The notes beneath the pieces are model-generated. The model did not search any database. It saw only the letters and a list, made by a program, of their open reading frames with translations, and was not told the origin of the DNA. Both the position numbers and the translations under genes were made by a program. A stretch of DNA of 64,000 bases. Source: Enhygromyxa salina. GTDB taxonomy: Bacteria; Myxococcota_A; Polyangia; Nannocystales; Nannocystaceae. Below are positions 33,233 to 42,521 of the stretch, one piece after another. The number at the start of each line of letters is the position of its first letter. Within the stretch, counting starts at the first letter, position 1. The stretch is taken from the NCBI RefSeq assembly GCF_002994635.1, contig NZ_PVNL01000001.1, positions 1 through 64,000 on the forward strand, in the 5' to 3' direction.

Positions 33233-34357
33233 GTGGCCGTGAGCGACTCCGAACCAGGATCTCCGCGGTGGACGATCGCCGACTACGTCGACGGCGACGA
33301 GGGGCGCATCGTCGCGCTGTTCGAGCGCGTGTTCGCCAAGCCGATGGGCGCCAGCGAGAGCCTCGACCACTGGCGCTGGAAATTCGCCGCCAATCCGGTC
33401 GGGCCCAAGGTCATCGAGCTGGTCTGGGATGGCGAGCAGCTCGTCGGCCAATACGCGATCTCCCCGCGCAGGCTGGTGTGCAACGGCGAGCGACAGCTCG
33501 CCGCGCTCAGCCTCGACACCATGACCGACCCCGACTACGGCCGGCAGGGCATCTTCACGGCCAGCGCCGAGGCCAGCTACGCGCGCCTGATCGACAATGG
33601 CTTCACCTGCGTCTACGGGTTCCCCAACGCCAATTCGATCCACGGGTTCGAGAAGCGCCTGGACTGGCGGGTCGTCATGCCCACGCCCGTGCTGGTCAAG
33701 GCCCTCGACGTGGGTGAGTTCGTCGCGGACAAGCTCGGGCGTCCAGGCTTGGGTCCGCTGCTCTCGGTCGCCTCACGCCAGGTCTCGCGCGCGCCCTCGC
33801 TGGTCGACGCCCTCGCGGCGCGGCTGCGTGGGATCGAGGCGCTCACGGTCGGGGAGTTCGAGCAGTTCGAGGCCTGGGCCGACGGGCTGTGGACCCGCTG
33901 CCAGGCTCAGCATGGCGCGTGGGTGATCCGCGATCACGAGTTTTTGGCCTGGCGCTACGACGCCCGGCCCGAGTCGGACTACCTGCGGCTGCGCGTCGAC
34001 GGCCCCGATGGCGAGGTCGCCGGCTACGCCGTGCTCGCGTTCGCCGAGCGCGAGCAGGGTCTGTGCGCCTTCGTCATGGACCTGCTCGTCGATCTCGAGA
34101 TCCCGGGCGCGCTCGCCAGCCTCCTGCACGGCGTCGAGCAGCACGCGCGAGACCGAGGGTGCGCGTTCGCCAGCGCCATGGCTGGGCCTGGTTCGCGCTA
34201 TCGCCAGGCCCTGCTCCGTCAGGCCTATCTTCCGCTGCCCGAGCGGCTATTTCCGCAGGAGCTCTACTTTGGCGCGCGGGTGTTCGGCGACGGTGACCAG
34301 GCGCTGCTGCAGCCCGAGCGCTGGCAGCTGAGCTGGGGCGACATCGACGTGCTGTGA
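33233..34357 (+). CDS. GNAT-like acyltransferase of the polysaccharide type
   Basis: 374 residues from a GTG (MAVSDSEPG). Elements of a tandem GNAT fold are seen: DEGRIVALFERVFAKPM, DHWRWKFAANPVGPKVIELVWDGEQLVGQYAISPRRL, DTMTDPDYGRQGIFTASAEASYARLIDNGFTCVYGFPN (R-Q-G-I/G acetyl-CoA loop) and, later, WVIRDHEFLAWRYDARPESDYLRLRV. This pattern is common in exopolysaccharide gene clusters. Donor and acceptor are unknown. The neighbours are a GT-C transferase (divergent) and a flippase (convergent, three bases away). Confidence 0.75.
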   Translation: MAVSDSEPGSPRWTIADYVDGDEGRIVALFERVFAKPMGASESLDHWRWKFAANPVGPKVIELVWDGEQLVGQYAISPRRLVCNGERQLAALSLDTMTDPDYGRQGIFTASAEASYARLIDNGFTCVYGFPNANSIHGFEKRLDWRVVMPTPVLVKALDVGEFVADKLGRPGLGPLLSVASRQVSRAPSLVDALAARLRGIEALTVGEFEQFEAWADGLWTRCQAQHGAWVIRDHEFLAWRYDARPESDYLRLRVDGPDGEVAGYAVLAFAEREQGLCAFVMDLLVDLEIPGALASLLHGVEQHARDRGCAFASAMAGPGSRYRQALLRQAYLPLPERLFPQELYFGARVFGDGDQALLQPERWQLSWGDIDVL

Positions 34358-34360
34358 GCG

Positions 34361-35632
34361 TCAGGCCTGCGCGCCACGGGGCCGCGCGCGAGGACCAACC
34401 GCGAGGTTCGCAACCAGGTACAGCAGCAACCGAAACCCGGCCAACACCAGCAGCGTCTCGATCGCCCCCGTGATCCCTCGCGTGGGGATCAGCCACAGCC
34501 CAACCCCAACTGAGCAGCCCAGCGCCGCCAGGTTCAGCCACAGCTGCAGGCGAAAGCGCGAGAGCGCGGTCAGGGTCTGCGACAGCATGTTCGCCAGCCC
34601 CAACACCACCGCGGTGATCGACGCGATCACCAGCTCCGGCAGGTACACCGCGTACTCGGGGGTGTACGCGTAGCGCAGGTACGCGTCGCCGATCACCGCG
34701 ACAATCGCGACCCCGAGCCCGTTGAGCACCACCACCAAGCCGAGCAGCTTGACCAGCAGCAGCCAAAACCCGCGGGCGTCGTCGATCGACAGGCGCGCGA
34801 GCTTGGGGATCGCCGCGTTACCCAGCGCCACGTTGACCACTCCGCTGGCTTGAATGACCGACAGCACCGCCGCGAAGAACCCGGCAGCCTCGAGCCCGTG
34901 GGTGTCCTCGAGCACGTAGGTCGGGACATTGCCGGTCAGGCCCAGCAGCCCCGCCGCGAGGCCCATCGGCAGCGCCTCCCAGATCAGCCCGCGCAGCCGG
35001 ACCGGATCAAAGCGGGGCCGCAGCGATCGATCGCCAGGCGTTGGATCGTCGGGGACCTCGACCTGCGCGGCCTTGCGCCGATCGTAGAGCAGCGTGTGCA
35101 GCGTCAGCCCGACGGCGACGAGTGCCAGCGCAAAGATCTCGTCGCCCACCGCGAGCCCGAGCGCGAGCAGCCCGATCCACAGGCCGCCCTGCACCGCCCG
35201 CGAGATCCCGATCGTGTCCATCTTCTGGGCCCGCTGCGCGCGGGCATACAGAATGTCCGAGACGCTCCCCGCCACCCGGATCACACCGAGCAGCACCACG
35301 ACCGCAGCCACCTCCCACGGCCAGCCGCGGATCAGACACACCCCCGCGGTCACGGCCAGCGACAGCGGCAACAGGATCGCCCGCAGGCCCAGATAGTCCG
35401 CGAAGCCCCAGCGCGCCCGGGTGTCGACCACGTAGATCGGTCGCAGGTGCAGGTTGGCCAGGATGATGACTGGCGTGGCCACGGCCAGACCCAGCGAGTA
35501 CCGACCCAGCGCCTCGGGCGAGCCGAGCTTGGCCACGACGATCAACGCCAGCCACTGCGCGGCGGCGAAGCTCAGCTCCCCGAGCAAGGTCCACGAGAGG
35601 CTGCGACCGACCGAGTCCGGGGTCTCGCTCAT
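34361..35632 (-). CDS. Oligosaccharide flippase (Wzx/MATE-like)
   Basis: The 423-residue membrane protein has about 12 hydrophobic segments starting SLSWTLLGELSFAAAQWLALIVVAKLGSPEALGRYSLGLAVATPV, the Wzx/PST opening pattern, and later ALPMGLAAGLLGLTGNVPTYVLE and ASGVVNVALGNAAIPKLARLS. A soluble cytoplasmic insertion (DRRKAAQVEVPDDPTPGDRS) sits mid-protein. By family it would translocate lipid-linked sugar units across the inner membrane. With the neighbouring glycosyltransferase and GNAT-like genes it forms a small surface-glycan set. Confidence 0.8.
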   Translation of the reverse strand: MSETPDSVGRSLSWTLLGELSFAAAQWLALIVVAKLGSPEALGRYSLGLAVATPVIILANLHLRPIYVVDTRARWGFADYLGLRAILLPLSLAVTAGVCLIRGWPWEVAAVVVLLGVIRVAGSVSDILYARAQRAQKMDTIGISRAVQGGLWIGLLALGLAVGDEIFALALVAVGLTLHTLLYDRRKAAQVEVPDDPTPGDRSLRPRFDPVRLRGLIWEALPMGLAAGLLGLTGNVPTYVLEDTHGLEAAGFFAAVLSVIQASGVVNVALGNAAIPKLARLSIDDARGFWLLLVKLLGLVVVLNGLGVAIVAVIGDAYLRYAYTPEYAVYLPELVIASITAVVLGLANMLSQTLTALSRFRLQLWLNLAALGCSVGVGLWLIPTRGITGAIETLLVLAGFRLLLYLVANLAVGPRARPRGAQA

Positions 35633-35838
35633 GGGCCTCGGTGGGCCTGCGTCTTGGCGGTGGTCATGGCTGCGCAGATAGACTGGGGTATCATCGCGGG
35701 CATGGGCGAACCAGTGCTGCGCGCGGACAAAGACGCGCTCTCGCTCAGTCTACGGGCAAACCCGCGGCTCGTACGGCGCTGGCCAGGCGCCGGGTCGTGC
35801 GCGCTGAGACGGCCAGTCGCACAGGAGCCCTCACGGCC

Positions 35839-36924
35839 GTGACAGCGGAGCTCCGAGAAGCCAGCGAGCGCGACCTTCCCAGCCTCGCGGAGCTGCTTGG
35901 CGCCCGCGAGGGGCTCGCCGGTCCGTACCTCGGCACGCGCCGGGTCCTGCTCGACCTCGACCCCGCTCGGATCCGCATGTGGGTCGGCGTGACCGCCGAG
36001 CGCGTGGTTGCGATCAGCTGCGTGGAGCTCCGGCGCCTGCAGGTCGGCGCAACGATCATCGACGCTGGGTACTGGACCGAGCTGTTTGTCGATCCTGGGC
36101 ACGATGAAGAAGAGCTCGACGCGCGACTCGGCCGGGCGATGCTGCGTGGTCTCGACCAGGCCGGGATCACGCGGGTGTATCTGGCCCTCGATCTCGGCGA
36201 GTCTCATGTTCGGTCGCTCGACAGGTACCGACGCGTCGGCATGCGCGAGCTCGCCCGCTACGTCGTGCGCGTCAAGCCGCTGCGACCGCTGTCGCTGGTG
36301 TCCAAGCAGCTCGGGCTCCCGGCGCTGGCCGTTCGGATCGCCGCGCCGCTCGACCTCGTGGCCGGGCTGCCGCTGCGCGTGCCGGGCTGGCGGCCCCGTC
36401 CCCCGCGGGGCAGCTCGATCGTCACGCTGAGCCTGCCCGAGGACAGCGAAGCCGTGGCGCAGCTGCTGATGCGCTCGCGCGCCGGAACGGTCACGCGTGC
36501 GTGGGACAGCGAGAGCTTGTGCGCGCGCTACCGATCAGCGACCGATGACGCTGGCTACACGATGCTGGGCCTGTGCCAAGCCGGGGTGATCATCGGCGTC
36601 GCCGTCTATCGTGTGGCCACGCGTCCGAGTGGCGTGCGCGTGGGCGTGGTCATGGAGCTCGCCGCGCGCGACGACGACCCCCAGACGCTCGCGCTGCTGC
36701 TGAGAAGCATCGAACGGCGCGCGCACGCTCGCGCGGCCGAAGCCGTACTCCTGCTCGACTCACTCGGACCCGGGGTCGCCAAGCTCGCGCGCGCAGCCGG
36801 GTACCTCGACAGCGGCGAACGCTTCGCGCTGCTGACCGCCTCCGCCGGCGAGCGCGAGCGCGAGGATCCGGTCCATGACGCCGACGCGTGGCGGTTTCCG
36901 GTCGCGGATCACGACGGACTTTGA
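35839..36924 (+). CDS. GNAT-like protein (second copy type)
   Basis: 361 residues from the GTG at 35839 (MTAELREASERDLPSLAELLGAREG). The first half shows GNAT strands and loop (RIRMWVGVTAERVVAISCVELRRL, GYWTELFVDPGHDEEELDARLGRAMLRGLDQAG). The second half repeats the theme (YTMLGLCQAGVIIGVAVYRVA, VGVVMELAARDDDPQTLALLLRSIERRAHARAAEAVLLL), ending with a GYLDSGERFAL strand. Similar in design to the 33233 protein though not a close copy. The frame is open upstream to an ATG at 35641 with an Arg-rich, unlikely extension. It is divergent from the flippase and probably belongs to the glycan set. Confidence 0.65.
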   Translation: MTAELREASERDLPSLAELLGAREGLAGPYLGTRRVLLDLDPARIRMWVGVTAERVVAISCVELRRLQVGATIIDAGYWTELFVDPGHDEEELDARLGRAMLRGLDQAGITRVYLALDLGESHVRSLDRYRRVGMRELARYVVRVKPLRPLSLVSKQLGLPALAVRIAAPLDLVAGLPLRVPGWRPRPPRGSSIVTLSLPEDSEAVAQLLMRSRAGTVTRAWDSESLCARYRSATDDAGYTMLGLCQAGVIIGVAVYRVATRPSGVRVGVVMELAARDDDPQTLALLLRSIERRAHARAAEAVLLLDSLGPGVAKLARAAGYLDSGERFALLTASAGEREREDPVHDADAWRFPVADHDGL

Positions 36925-36969
36925 CCACATCCGCTCGCGCGGCCAAACCAAAAGCTCTCGGCGACAGCA

Positions 36970-37009
36970 AGTTGCCCGGTGGGAACCAGTGGCCAATGCC
37001 AGGGCAACT
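36970..37009. promoter_or_regulatory. 8-bp inverted repeat upstream of the sigma-54 promoter
   Basis: AGTTGCCC and GGGCAACT are perfect complements separated by 24 bases. It lies 45 bp past the GNAT-like stop and about 195 bp upstream of the sigma-54 element, so it could be an mRNA-end hairpin or an enhancer-binding site for an NtrC-type activator such as PilR. Spacing fits the latter idea, but there is no further proof. Confidence 0.35.
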
Positions 37010-37201
37010 ATCAACATTGATCAGCTCAGCGAATATCACGCAAATTACAGCGGCGCGACCGCAGCGCGAGCCCCTCGCAATCCCGACAACCGGGCGCCTG
37101 GAGTGATTTTCGTGCGGATACCGGCCCGTGGGCCGCAAGTCACCGGGGTCATGCGTGCGCCCGAAACGTGTCCCATCATACCAGTTTTTCAAGACTTTTG
37201 C

Positions 37202-37217
37202 TGGCACAGGACTTGCG
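37202..37217 (+). promoter_or_regulatory. Sigma-54 (-24/-12) promoter
   Basis: TGGCAC-AGGAC-TTGC matches the sigma-54 consensus TGGCAC-N5-TTGC at every defined position, with GG and GC elements correctly spaced. It faces the PilX-like/PilY1 genes, with predicted transcription start near 37229. Sigma-54/PilR control of pilus genes is established for pilA in Myxococcus, which makes the context persuasive. Confidence 0.7.
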
Positions 37218-37444
37218 TAAATGGAGCGCGCGCACCGCTCGCAGTCTCCGCCCTCGAGATGGACAACACTGCTCTGGCTGCCCAAATGCGCCACTTTGAC
37301 GTCCATCCCGCGAAAGCCGAACAGATGACCACCAACCGCGACTGTCCCACCGTGACCCAATCGATCCACCGGGATACGCATTTGTTTGTAGGTGATCTCG
37401 GCTGGCTACGAAATCCTTTCATAGTAGGTTCGCGCCGGTTCAAC

Positions 37445-38290
37445 ATGCCACCCGTAGCAGGATCGCCCGAACTATCCCCCTTCCACCCCCCTCCGTTGGC
37501 TCGCACCGCGCTGCAACGACGGGGTCGCCAATTGGGCGCCACCATGGTCAGCGTCATGCTGCTGACCGTATCGTTGATGACCGTTGCGGTGCTCGTCGTG
37601 CGCTCGTCCAACCGCGAGGTCTCACAGGCCAACGCCGTCGTCGCCCGCGAGCGTGCGCTGATGGCCGCGCAAGCAACCATCGAGCTTGGCGCCGCCCAGT
37701 TTCGCCAGGCGATCACCACGGCTGGCAGCGCGCAGGTGGTCCTCAACCAGGCCCTGACCGGCTACAACAACCCGGGCGATCAGAGCGTCTGCAGCTCGAT
37801 CTTCGAAGACTGCATTCCGGGCGGCAACGGCAACAGTCAAGTTCCCGGCACCGGTCAGAAGAACCGTTGGGTCACTGGCAAGTCCGACTGCGCAGGTCGT
37901 CCCTGCATGCGTCAGGGCGCGATCGCGTTCTTGCCCGACGCGGAGGGCGTCACCACCAACTGGGTGCAGGTGCCGCTGCGTGACTTGCTCGAGGGCGCAG
38001 ACTCGGAGGCGCGCGTCAGCCTGTGGGTTCGCAACAACTCCGCCGACGCAATCGACACCGGCGGCGGCACCTGGACCACCGACACCGACGGTCGCATCAT
38101 CCTCACTGGCGTCGCCACGGTCCGCAACACCACAATCGCGATTGAGCAAGAGATCGTCCTGGCCCCCGGCAGTCAGCAGCAGGCCTGGTCCATGAGCTCG
38201 CCCGACGTCGGCTACGGTGGTGGGCACAACAACGACAACGTCATGGCTGACGTCTGCGTCGAGAACTTTCTGGGCTACGAGGAGAACTGA
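37445..38290 (+). CDS. PilX-like minor-pilin / type IV pilus assembly protein
   Basis: 281 residues. A 37-residue leader ends in RRGRQLGATMVSVMLLTVSLMTVAVLVVRSSNREVSQANAV, the PilX N-terminal hydrophobic helix with flanking basic residues. It is followed by the polar ERALMAAQATIELGAAQF segment and a Cys-containing globular part (SVCSSIFEDCIPG, DCAGRPCMRQGAIAF). The G/A at the membrane boundary resembles a prepilin cleavage site, but the canonical Gly-Phe is absent. It lies one base upstream of the pilY1 start, as in pilX-pilY1 operons elsewhere, so a minor pilin priming the pilus tip is likely. The start is uncertain (in-frame ATG at 37260). Confidence 0.72.
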   Translation: MPPVAGSPELSPFHPPPLARTALQRRGRQLGATMVSVMLLTVSLMTVAVLVVRSSNREVSQANAVVARERALMAAQATIELGAAQFRQAITTAGSAQVVLNQALTGYNNPGDQSVCSSIFEDCIPGGNGNSQVPGTGQKNRWVTGKSDCAGRPCMRQGAIAFLPDAEGVTTNWVQVPLRDLLEGADSEARVSLWVRNNSADAIDTGGGTWTTDTDGRIILTGVATVRNTTIAIEQEIVLAPGSQQQAWSMSSPDVGYGGGHNNDNVMADVCVENFLGYEEN

Positions 38291-38291
38291 G

Positions 38292-41200
38292 ATGCGCAAG
38301 CAACACGACAAGCTGTCCACCCGCGGCCATTTGTTGCGATGGGGCCTGAAGCTCGCTTCGGCCACGCTCTTGCTGTTCGGGCTCGCCGGGCACGCACAGC
38401 AGGCCAACGCGCGCCTCGATCCCTTCTACATCGTCCACGGCGCCAGCTATGGCGCGATCTCGCCGCGGATCCTGTTCGTGCTCGACAACTCGGGCTCGAT
38501 GGCCATGGACGAGACCTACTTCCCCATGGCCCCGTTCCCCAACACCAAGTGCTGGTGGTCCAACTGCGAGGACGCGAGCAAGGGCGTGCTGCAGAGTCGG
38601 GTCCACGCCGCCCGCGACGTCATCAGCGAGATCGCCACGACCAACTCCGGTCGCGCCGAGTTCGCGCTCATGACCTTTGGCACCGCCAATCCGCCAAACG
38701 ACGATGGCGGCGAGCCGGTCCCCGATCCCTGCACCGCCCAGGCGACCGTGGGGTCCGTGGTCGCGGGCGAGACGTATCGCTTCACCTGGGTGAAGAACGT
38801 CAATCAGCCGTACTCCACCCAGTGGAAGCCGGCGACCAACGCCTTTGGCGGCCAGGGGTTCTGGGTATTGTGCGGCGACAACCGCCCATTCCCCTATTTG
38901 CGTCACGACGATCTCGGCGGCTTCTCCATGCCAAACAACAGCAATGACCCGCTGTTGGATCAACCCTTGTACCAGACAGAGTCCAGCCTCGCCGCGTTCG
39001 AGAGCCACGCCAACCGCGAGCGCAAGGTCCACTGGTTCCCGCGGTTTCTCGGGCGCCGCTTCAACGTCGACTGCGCCGATCCATACTATCAACACCTGGT
39101 GAATCGCTCGGCGGGCGACTACGGCAGCACCGACGCCGCCAAGCAAGCCGCGATCTGTGGGCGTGATTTCTACTACTGGCCCTACGTCGACGGTCACCCC
39201 GGCTATTCGTTCTACGATGGTCTCAGCGAAGACAACATGTCTCACCAGGAGTGTGACGACAACGCGGTCTGCTCGACCAAGACCAATCAAATTCACCGCA
39301 CGGGCGTGACCCGACGCAATCAGTTTGTCGGCGCCACGCTCTATGCGCCGTTCTACTCCAAGGCCGTCAAGGACGACATCAACATCCCCATGACCGAGCA
39401 GGGCCCGCGCACGCAGGCCGACGCCGACTTGATGTTCAACGGAATCGTCGACAAGACCTTTGCGGGTGGCGCCGACGCGGCCTCGGGCACCCCAATGGCA
39501 GTCGCCATGGGCGTGCCCGAGTATATGGTCACGTCGGACATCAACGGCAACATCACCGGCGCCAAGCCAGCGATGACCAAGAGCAACCGGCCATTCGCGC
39601 AGCCCACGATCGCCTCGTATCTCGCGTTCATGCGGCTCGCCGAGACCGATCAGCTGTGCCGGCCAATGTCCATGATCATCGTCACCGACGGTCAGCCCGA
39701 CCCCTGGGCCTCGCAGGGCGGCACCAAGCTGTACCAGCGCCTGCGCAGCGTCCGAAGGCTGCTTGGGGTCAAGACCTACATGGTCGCGTACACCGAGGGG
39801 GTCTACGACAATCCGACGACGCTCGAGCAGACCCACAACATGGCCTGCGCCGCGGCCGGGGCCAATGACACGACCAACCCCTGCGCGGGTGGCAACGATC
39901 ACAACGATTGGGACACGTGCAACGACCCGACTGATCCGGTCAATGGTTGCGCGTGGCTATCATCTGATCACACGGAGCTCTCGGAGGCCCTGACCAAGAT
40001 CATCACTCGGGAGATTCAGCTCGACGTTCCCAGCGGCACCCCCACCGTCGCCAACGACTTTCAGCTGTCGGACCCCAACAATCCGGAGTCCTCGCAGGCG
40101 GCGGTGCAGACCTCGATCAGCTCGTGGACGGAGGCGCCCGGCTGGACGGGTCACGTCGCGCGCACCGGCTGCACCGACGAAGATCCCAACAACCCGGGAC
40201 AGCTCACCGCGTACTGCCAGAACGTCGCCGATGTGCCGCTCGACACCGATGAAGTCGAGACCTTTGGCCCCTGCCCGCTCAGTCGGGTCTGGGACGCGGG
40301 CGAGTGTCTCGCGCTCACCGACTGGACCGCGCGCCGGATCTACACGCACGATCTCAGCAACAACGTCATCAGGGTCACGGACGGTGGTGGCGTCCCAACG
40401 CCGGAGTTTGTCGCGCTCGTCGAGGCGCTCGACGGGCTCGGGCGCATCACCCCCGCCCTATCGGCCAACGGCCCGCAGAAGACCGCCGAGATCGTCGCAA
40501 TGGCCGAGTGGCTGCAAGGCCGCAACATGCCCGACAATTGGAAGCTGGCCGGGACGCCCAATTCGGCGCCTATCCTGATTCGTCGGGTCCCCAAGCAAAA
40601 CCCGTCGTTCCTCCCCAGCGTGGGCATTCGTGATCCGCACTGCGCGGGTCGCCGCAACGCGCAGGGTGACGAGGTCCCCGACTCGCTCAAGTCATTCTCC
40701 TCGGGTGCGTGGCAGATCGCGTCTGGCGGGGGTTTTGGCGACCACTACGACTACGCCGAGGCTGTCCTGATCGGCGATGACTTCGGCATGCTTCACGGCT
40801 TTCACTACGATAGTGGCAATGAGCTGTTCGGGTTCGTCCCGGCCGCGCTGCTGACCAACTCGCGCAAGCTCTCCATCAAGGGACCCGAGAGCTTTGGCCA
40901 GGGCAAGAACGCCAAGGAGCACCTGTTCGGGATCGCCTCCACGGTCAACACTGGCTGGGCCTTCGACAAAGACGCCGGCAAGTGGCGTCACCTGGCGGTG
41001 TTTGGGCTCGGGCCTGGTGGCACCGAGATCATGACGCTCGACGTCTCGCACATGGGCCGCCTCCAAGATGACGACCCGATCGAGGTCGTGTGGACCACCT
41101 CGACCGCCGCCAACGCGGCCGACTACGCGGCCACGCTCGGTCAGACCTGGTCACGTCCAGCCCTGACCTACGCCGCGCCCAACCACGAGATGTCGCTCGA

Positions 41201-42479
41201 GCCGACCGCCTACATGGTCTTCGGCAGCGGCTATCGCAACGGCGTCGGTGACGTCGAGCGGGGTCGCACCGTCTGGGTGGTCGACGCCATGACGGGTGAG
41301 ACCGTGACCCAGCGAGCCTACGTCGCGCCGCCTGTCGCCAGCAGCTACGACGTCCTCGACGATCTCACCCAGGCCTCCGACATCGCCGTCGGCTCGCACT
41401 GCCTGTCGCGCTATTGGGGCGAGATGCAAGAGGCCTATTGGGTCGACAACGGCGGTCGTCTGTTCCGCTGGGACCTGGCGACCGAGACCAGCGACGTCAC
41501 CACATTCCCACATACCGGCGACAGCGGCGGCGTGTGGCCACAAAACCTCGACGGATTCTCGGTCGCCACCGAGGCGTTCCGGTTCCCGGCCTGCGCGGGG
41601 ACGGGCACGTTCTCATGCTCGATCGCCGCCAACAACAAGGGTGACGTATTCAGCTTCTCGCCGGCCGTCGTCGCCAACAACCGCATCGACGAGATCAACG
41701 ATCCAGGCACGATCTTGCCGCTGGAGGACCGCGATCAGTTCCTGATCGCGCTCGCGAGCGGCAACCCCAACGACAACGCGATCGACAGCGGCGACGAGGA
41801 GAACGACTTCCACAGCAGCATCTACATGCTGACGGATGACCACGTCGCGGATCAGAGCGCGGGCTTCGACATCCCCGCCAACGCGCCCACGACAGCGCCT
41901 GGCGCCCACGCTCACTTCATGCGACTGCCGCTCAACCAGATCGAGCGCACGCGCACGATCTATTACCCCGACGGGACCGACAGCGTAGAAGTCCGAAACT
42001 TCGGAAAGGCGGCACGACCGATCCGCGCGCCCATGATTCGCGTCACCGGTCTCGCCGATGGCACCAACCAAGCCGACGCCGAGGTCTACTATGTGTCGTA
42101 CACGATCTACGAGCCCGGTAATCAATCGTGCGACAGCCGGTGGTTCGACGACAACACGGGCGAGTGGGTCACCGATCCCGGCGCCACCTACGACATCACG
42201 TTCCGCTTGATCAACTCGGGCAATGATCCGTTCGACTTCACGAACGGCTACTCGCTCCCCGCTGACTTCAACGATGGCTTCGGCACTGGCGGCGGCCTGA
42301 GTGGGCCGGTCGTCAGGCAGCAAGAGTGCGAGGGCGACAACTGCGGCGCGGTGCTCAAGGCGCCAAAGACCTCACCTTGCGATCCCAACGAGGACGCCCC
42401 TCCAGCCGGCGGCGCGGTCTCGGTTCAGGTCGGCTACTCCGAGTTGGCGGGCTTCTCACCGCTCGAGGTCGAGTTCTAG
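38292..42479 (+). CDS. pilY1: PilY1-type pilus-tip adhesin / assembly factor
   Basis: 1395 residues: basic leader and signal peptide ending near QQANA (40), then a VWA domain with MIDAS sequence DNSGSM (65-70) and IIVTDGQPDPWAS. The C-terminal two-thirds has the PilY1 beta-propeller pattern: FGDHYDYAEAVLIGDDFGMLHGFHYDSGNELFGFVP, STVNTGWAFDKDAGKWRHLAVFGLGPGG, YMVFGSGYRNGVGD and AYWVDNGGRLFRWDL. The calcium loop usually located before the last motif (DxNxDGxxD in Pseudomonas PilY1) is not visible; SDIAVGSHCLSRYWGEMQ occupies its place. Probably secreted to the pilus tip. Preceded by AGGAGA, in operon with the PilX-like gene. Confidence 0.85.
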   Translation: MRKQHDKLSTRGHLLRWGLKLASATLLLFGLAGHAQQANARLDPFYIVHGASYGAISPRILFVLDNSGSMAMDETYFPMAPFPNTKCWWSNCEDASKGVLQSRVHAARDVISEIATTNSGRAEFALMTFGTANPPNDDGGEPVPDPCTAQATVGSVVAGETYRFTWVKNVNQPYSTQWKPATNAFGGQGFWVLCGDNRPFPYLRHDDLGGFSMPNNSNDPLLDQPLYQTESSLAAFESHANRERKVHWFPRFLGRRFNVDCADPYYQHLVNRSAGDYGSTDAAKQAAICGRDFYYWPYVDGHPGYSFYDGLSEDNMSHQECDDNAVCSTKTNQIHRTGVTRRNQFVGATLYAPFYSKAVKDDINIPMTEQGPRTQADADLMFNGIVDKTFAGGADAASGTPMAVAMGVPEYMVTSDINGNITGAKPAMTKSNRPFAQPTIASYLAFMRLAETDQLCRPMSMIIVTDGQPDPWASQGGTKLYQRLRSVRRLLGVKTYMVAYTEGVYDNPTTLEQTHNMACAAAGANDTTNPCAGGNDHNDWDTCNDPTDPVNGCAWLSSDHTELSEALTKIITREIQLDVPSGTPTVANDFQLSDPNNPESSQAAVQTSISSWTEAPGWTGHVARTGCTDEDPNNPGQLTAYCQNVADVPLDTDEVETFGPCPLSRVWDAGECLALTDWTARRIYTHDLSNNVIRVTDGGGVPTPEFVALVEALDGLGRITPALSANGPQKTAEIVAMAEWLQGRNMPDNWKLAGTPNSAPILIRRVPKQNPSFLPSVGIRDPHCAGRRNAQGDEVPDSLKSFSSGAWQIASGGGFGDHYDYAEAVLIGDDFGMLHGFHYDSGNELFGFVPAALLTNSRKLSIKGPESFGQGKNAKEHLFGIASTVNTGWAFDKDAGKWRHLAVFGLGPGGTEIMTLDVSHMGRLQDDDPIEVVWTTSTAANAADYAATLGQTWSRPALTYAAPNHEMSLEPTAYMVFGSGYRNGVGDVERGRTVWVVDAMTGETVTQRAYVAPPVASSYDVLDDLTQASDIAVGSHCLSRYWGEMQEAYWVDNGGRLFRWDLATETSDVTTFPHTGDSGGVWPQNLDGFSVATEAFRFPACAGTGTFSCSIAANNKGDVFSFSPAVVANNRIDEINDPGTILPLEDRDQFLIALASGNPNDNAIDSGDEENDFHSSIYMLTDDHVADQSAGFDIPANAPTTAPGAHAHFMRLPLNQIERTRTIYYPDGTDSVEVRNFGKAARPIRAPMIRVTGLADGTNQADAEVYYVSYTIYEPGNQSCDSRWFDDNTGEWVTDPGATYDITFRLINSGNDPFDFTNGYSLPADFNDGFGTGGGLSGPVVRQQECEGDNCGAVLKAPKTSPCDPNEDAPPAGGAVSVQVGYSELAGFSPLEVEF

Positions 42480-42521
42480 CGCGGGGTAGGCGAGCACGGT
42501 GGGGCAGGCTACGCTCCCACC

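Larger units (their letters stand above)
36925..37444 (+). other. 520-bp non-coding leader region of the pilus operon
   Basis: The interval is less GC-rich than its surroundings and contains no convincing gene. It holds an 8-bp inverted repeat (36970-37009), an A/T-rich patch (37181-37199) and a near-consensus sigma-54 promoter (37202-37217). The 227 bases between the promoter and the PilX-like start would be an unusually long 5' untranslated region or could hide a small ORF (ATG 37221, 35 codons) that has no supporting feature. An in-frame ATG at 37260 would extend the PilX-like protein. Confidence 0.55.

Noticed and set aside
35641..35838. N-terminal extension of the GNAT-like gene from the ATG at 35641
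   Set aside because: The extra 66 residues are Arg/Gly/Ala-rich with no GNAT pattern. The GTG at 35839 begins directly at the first GNAT strand.
37221..37328. 35-codon ORF just downstream of the sigma-54 promoter
   Set aside because: No ribosome-binding site of note, no hydrophobic or family pattern, and atypical codons; kept only as part of the leader region.
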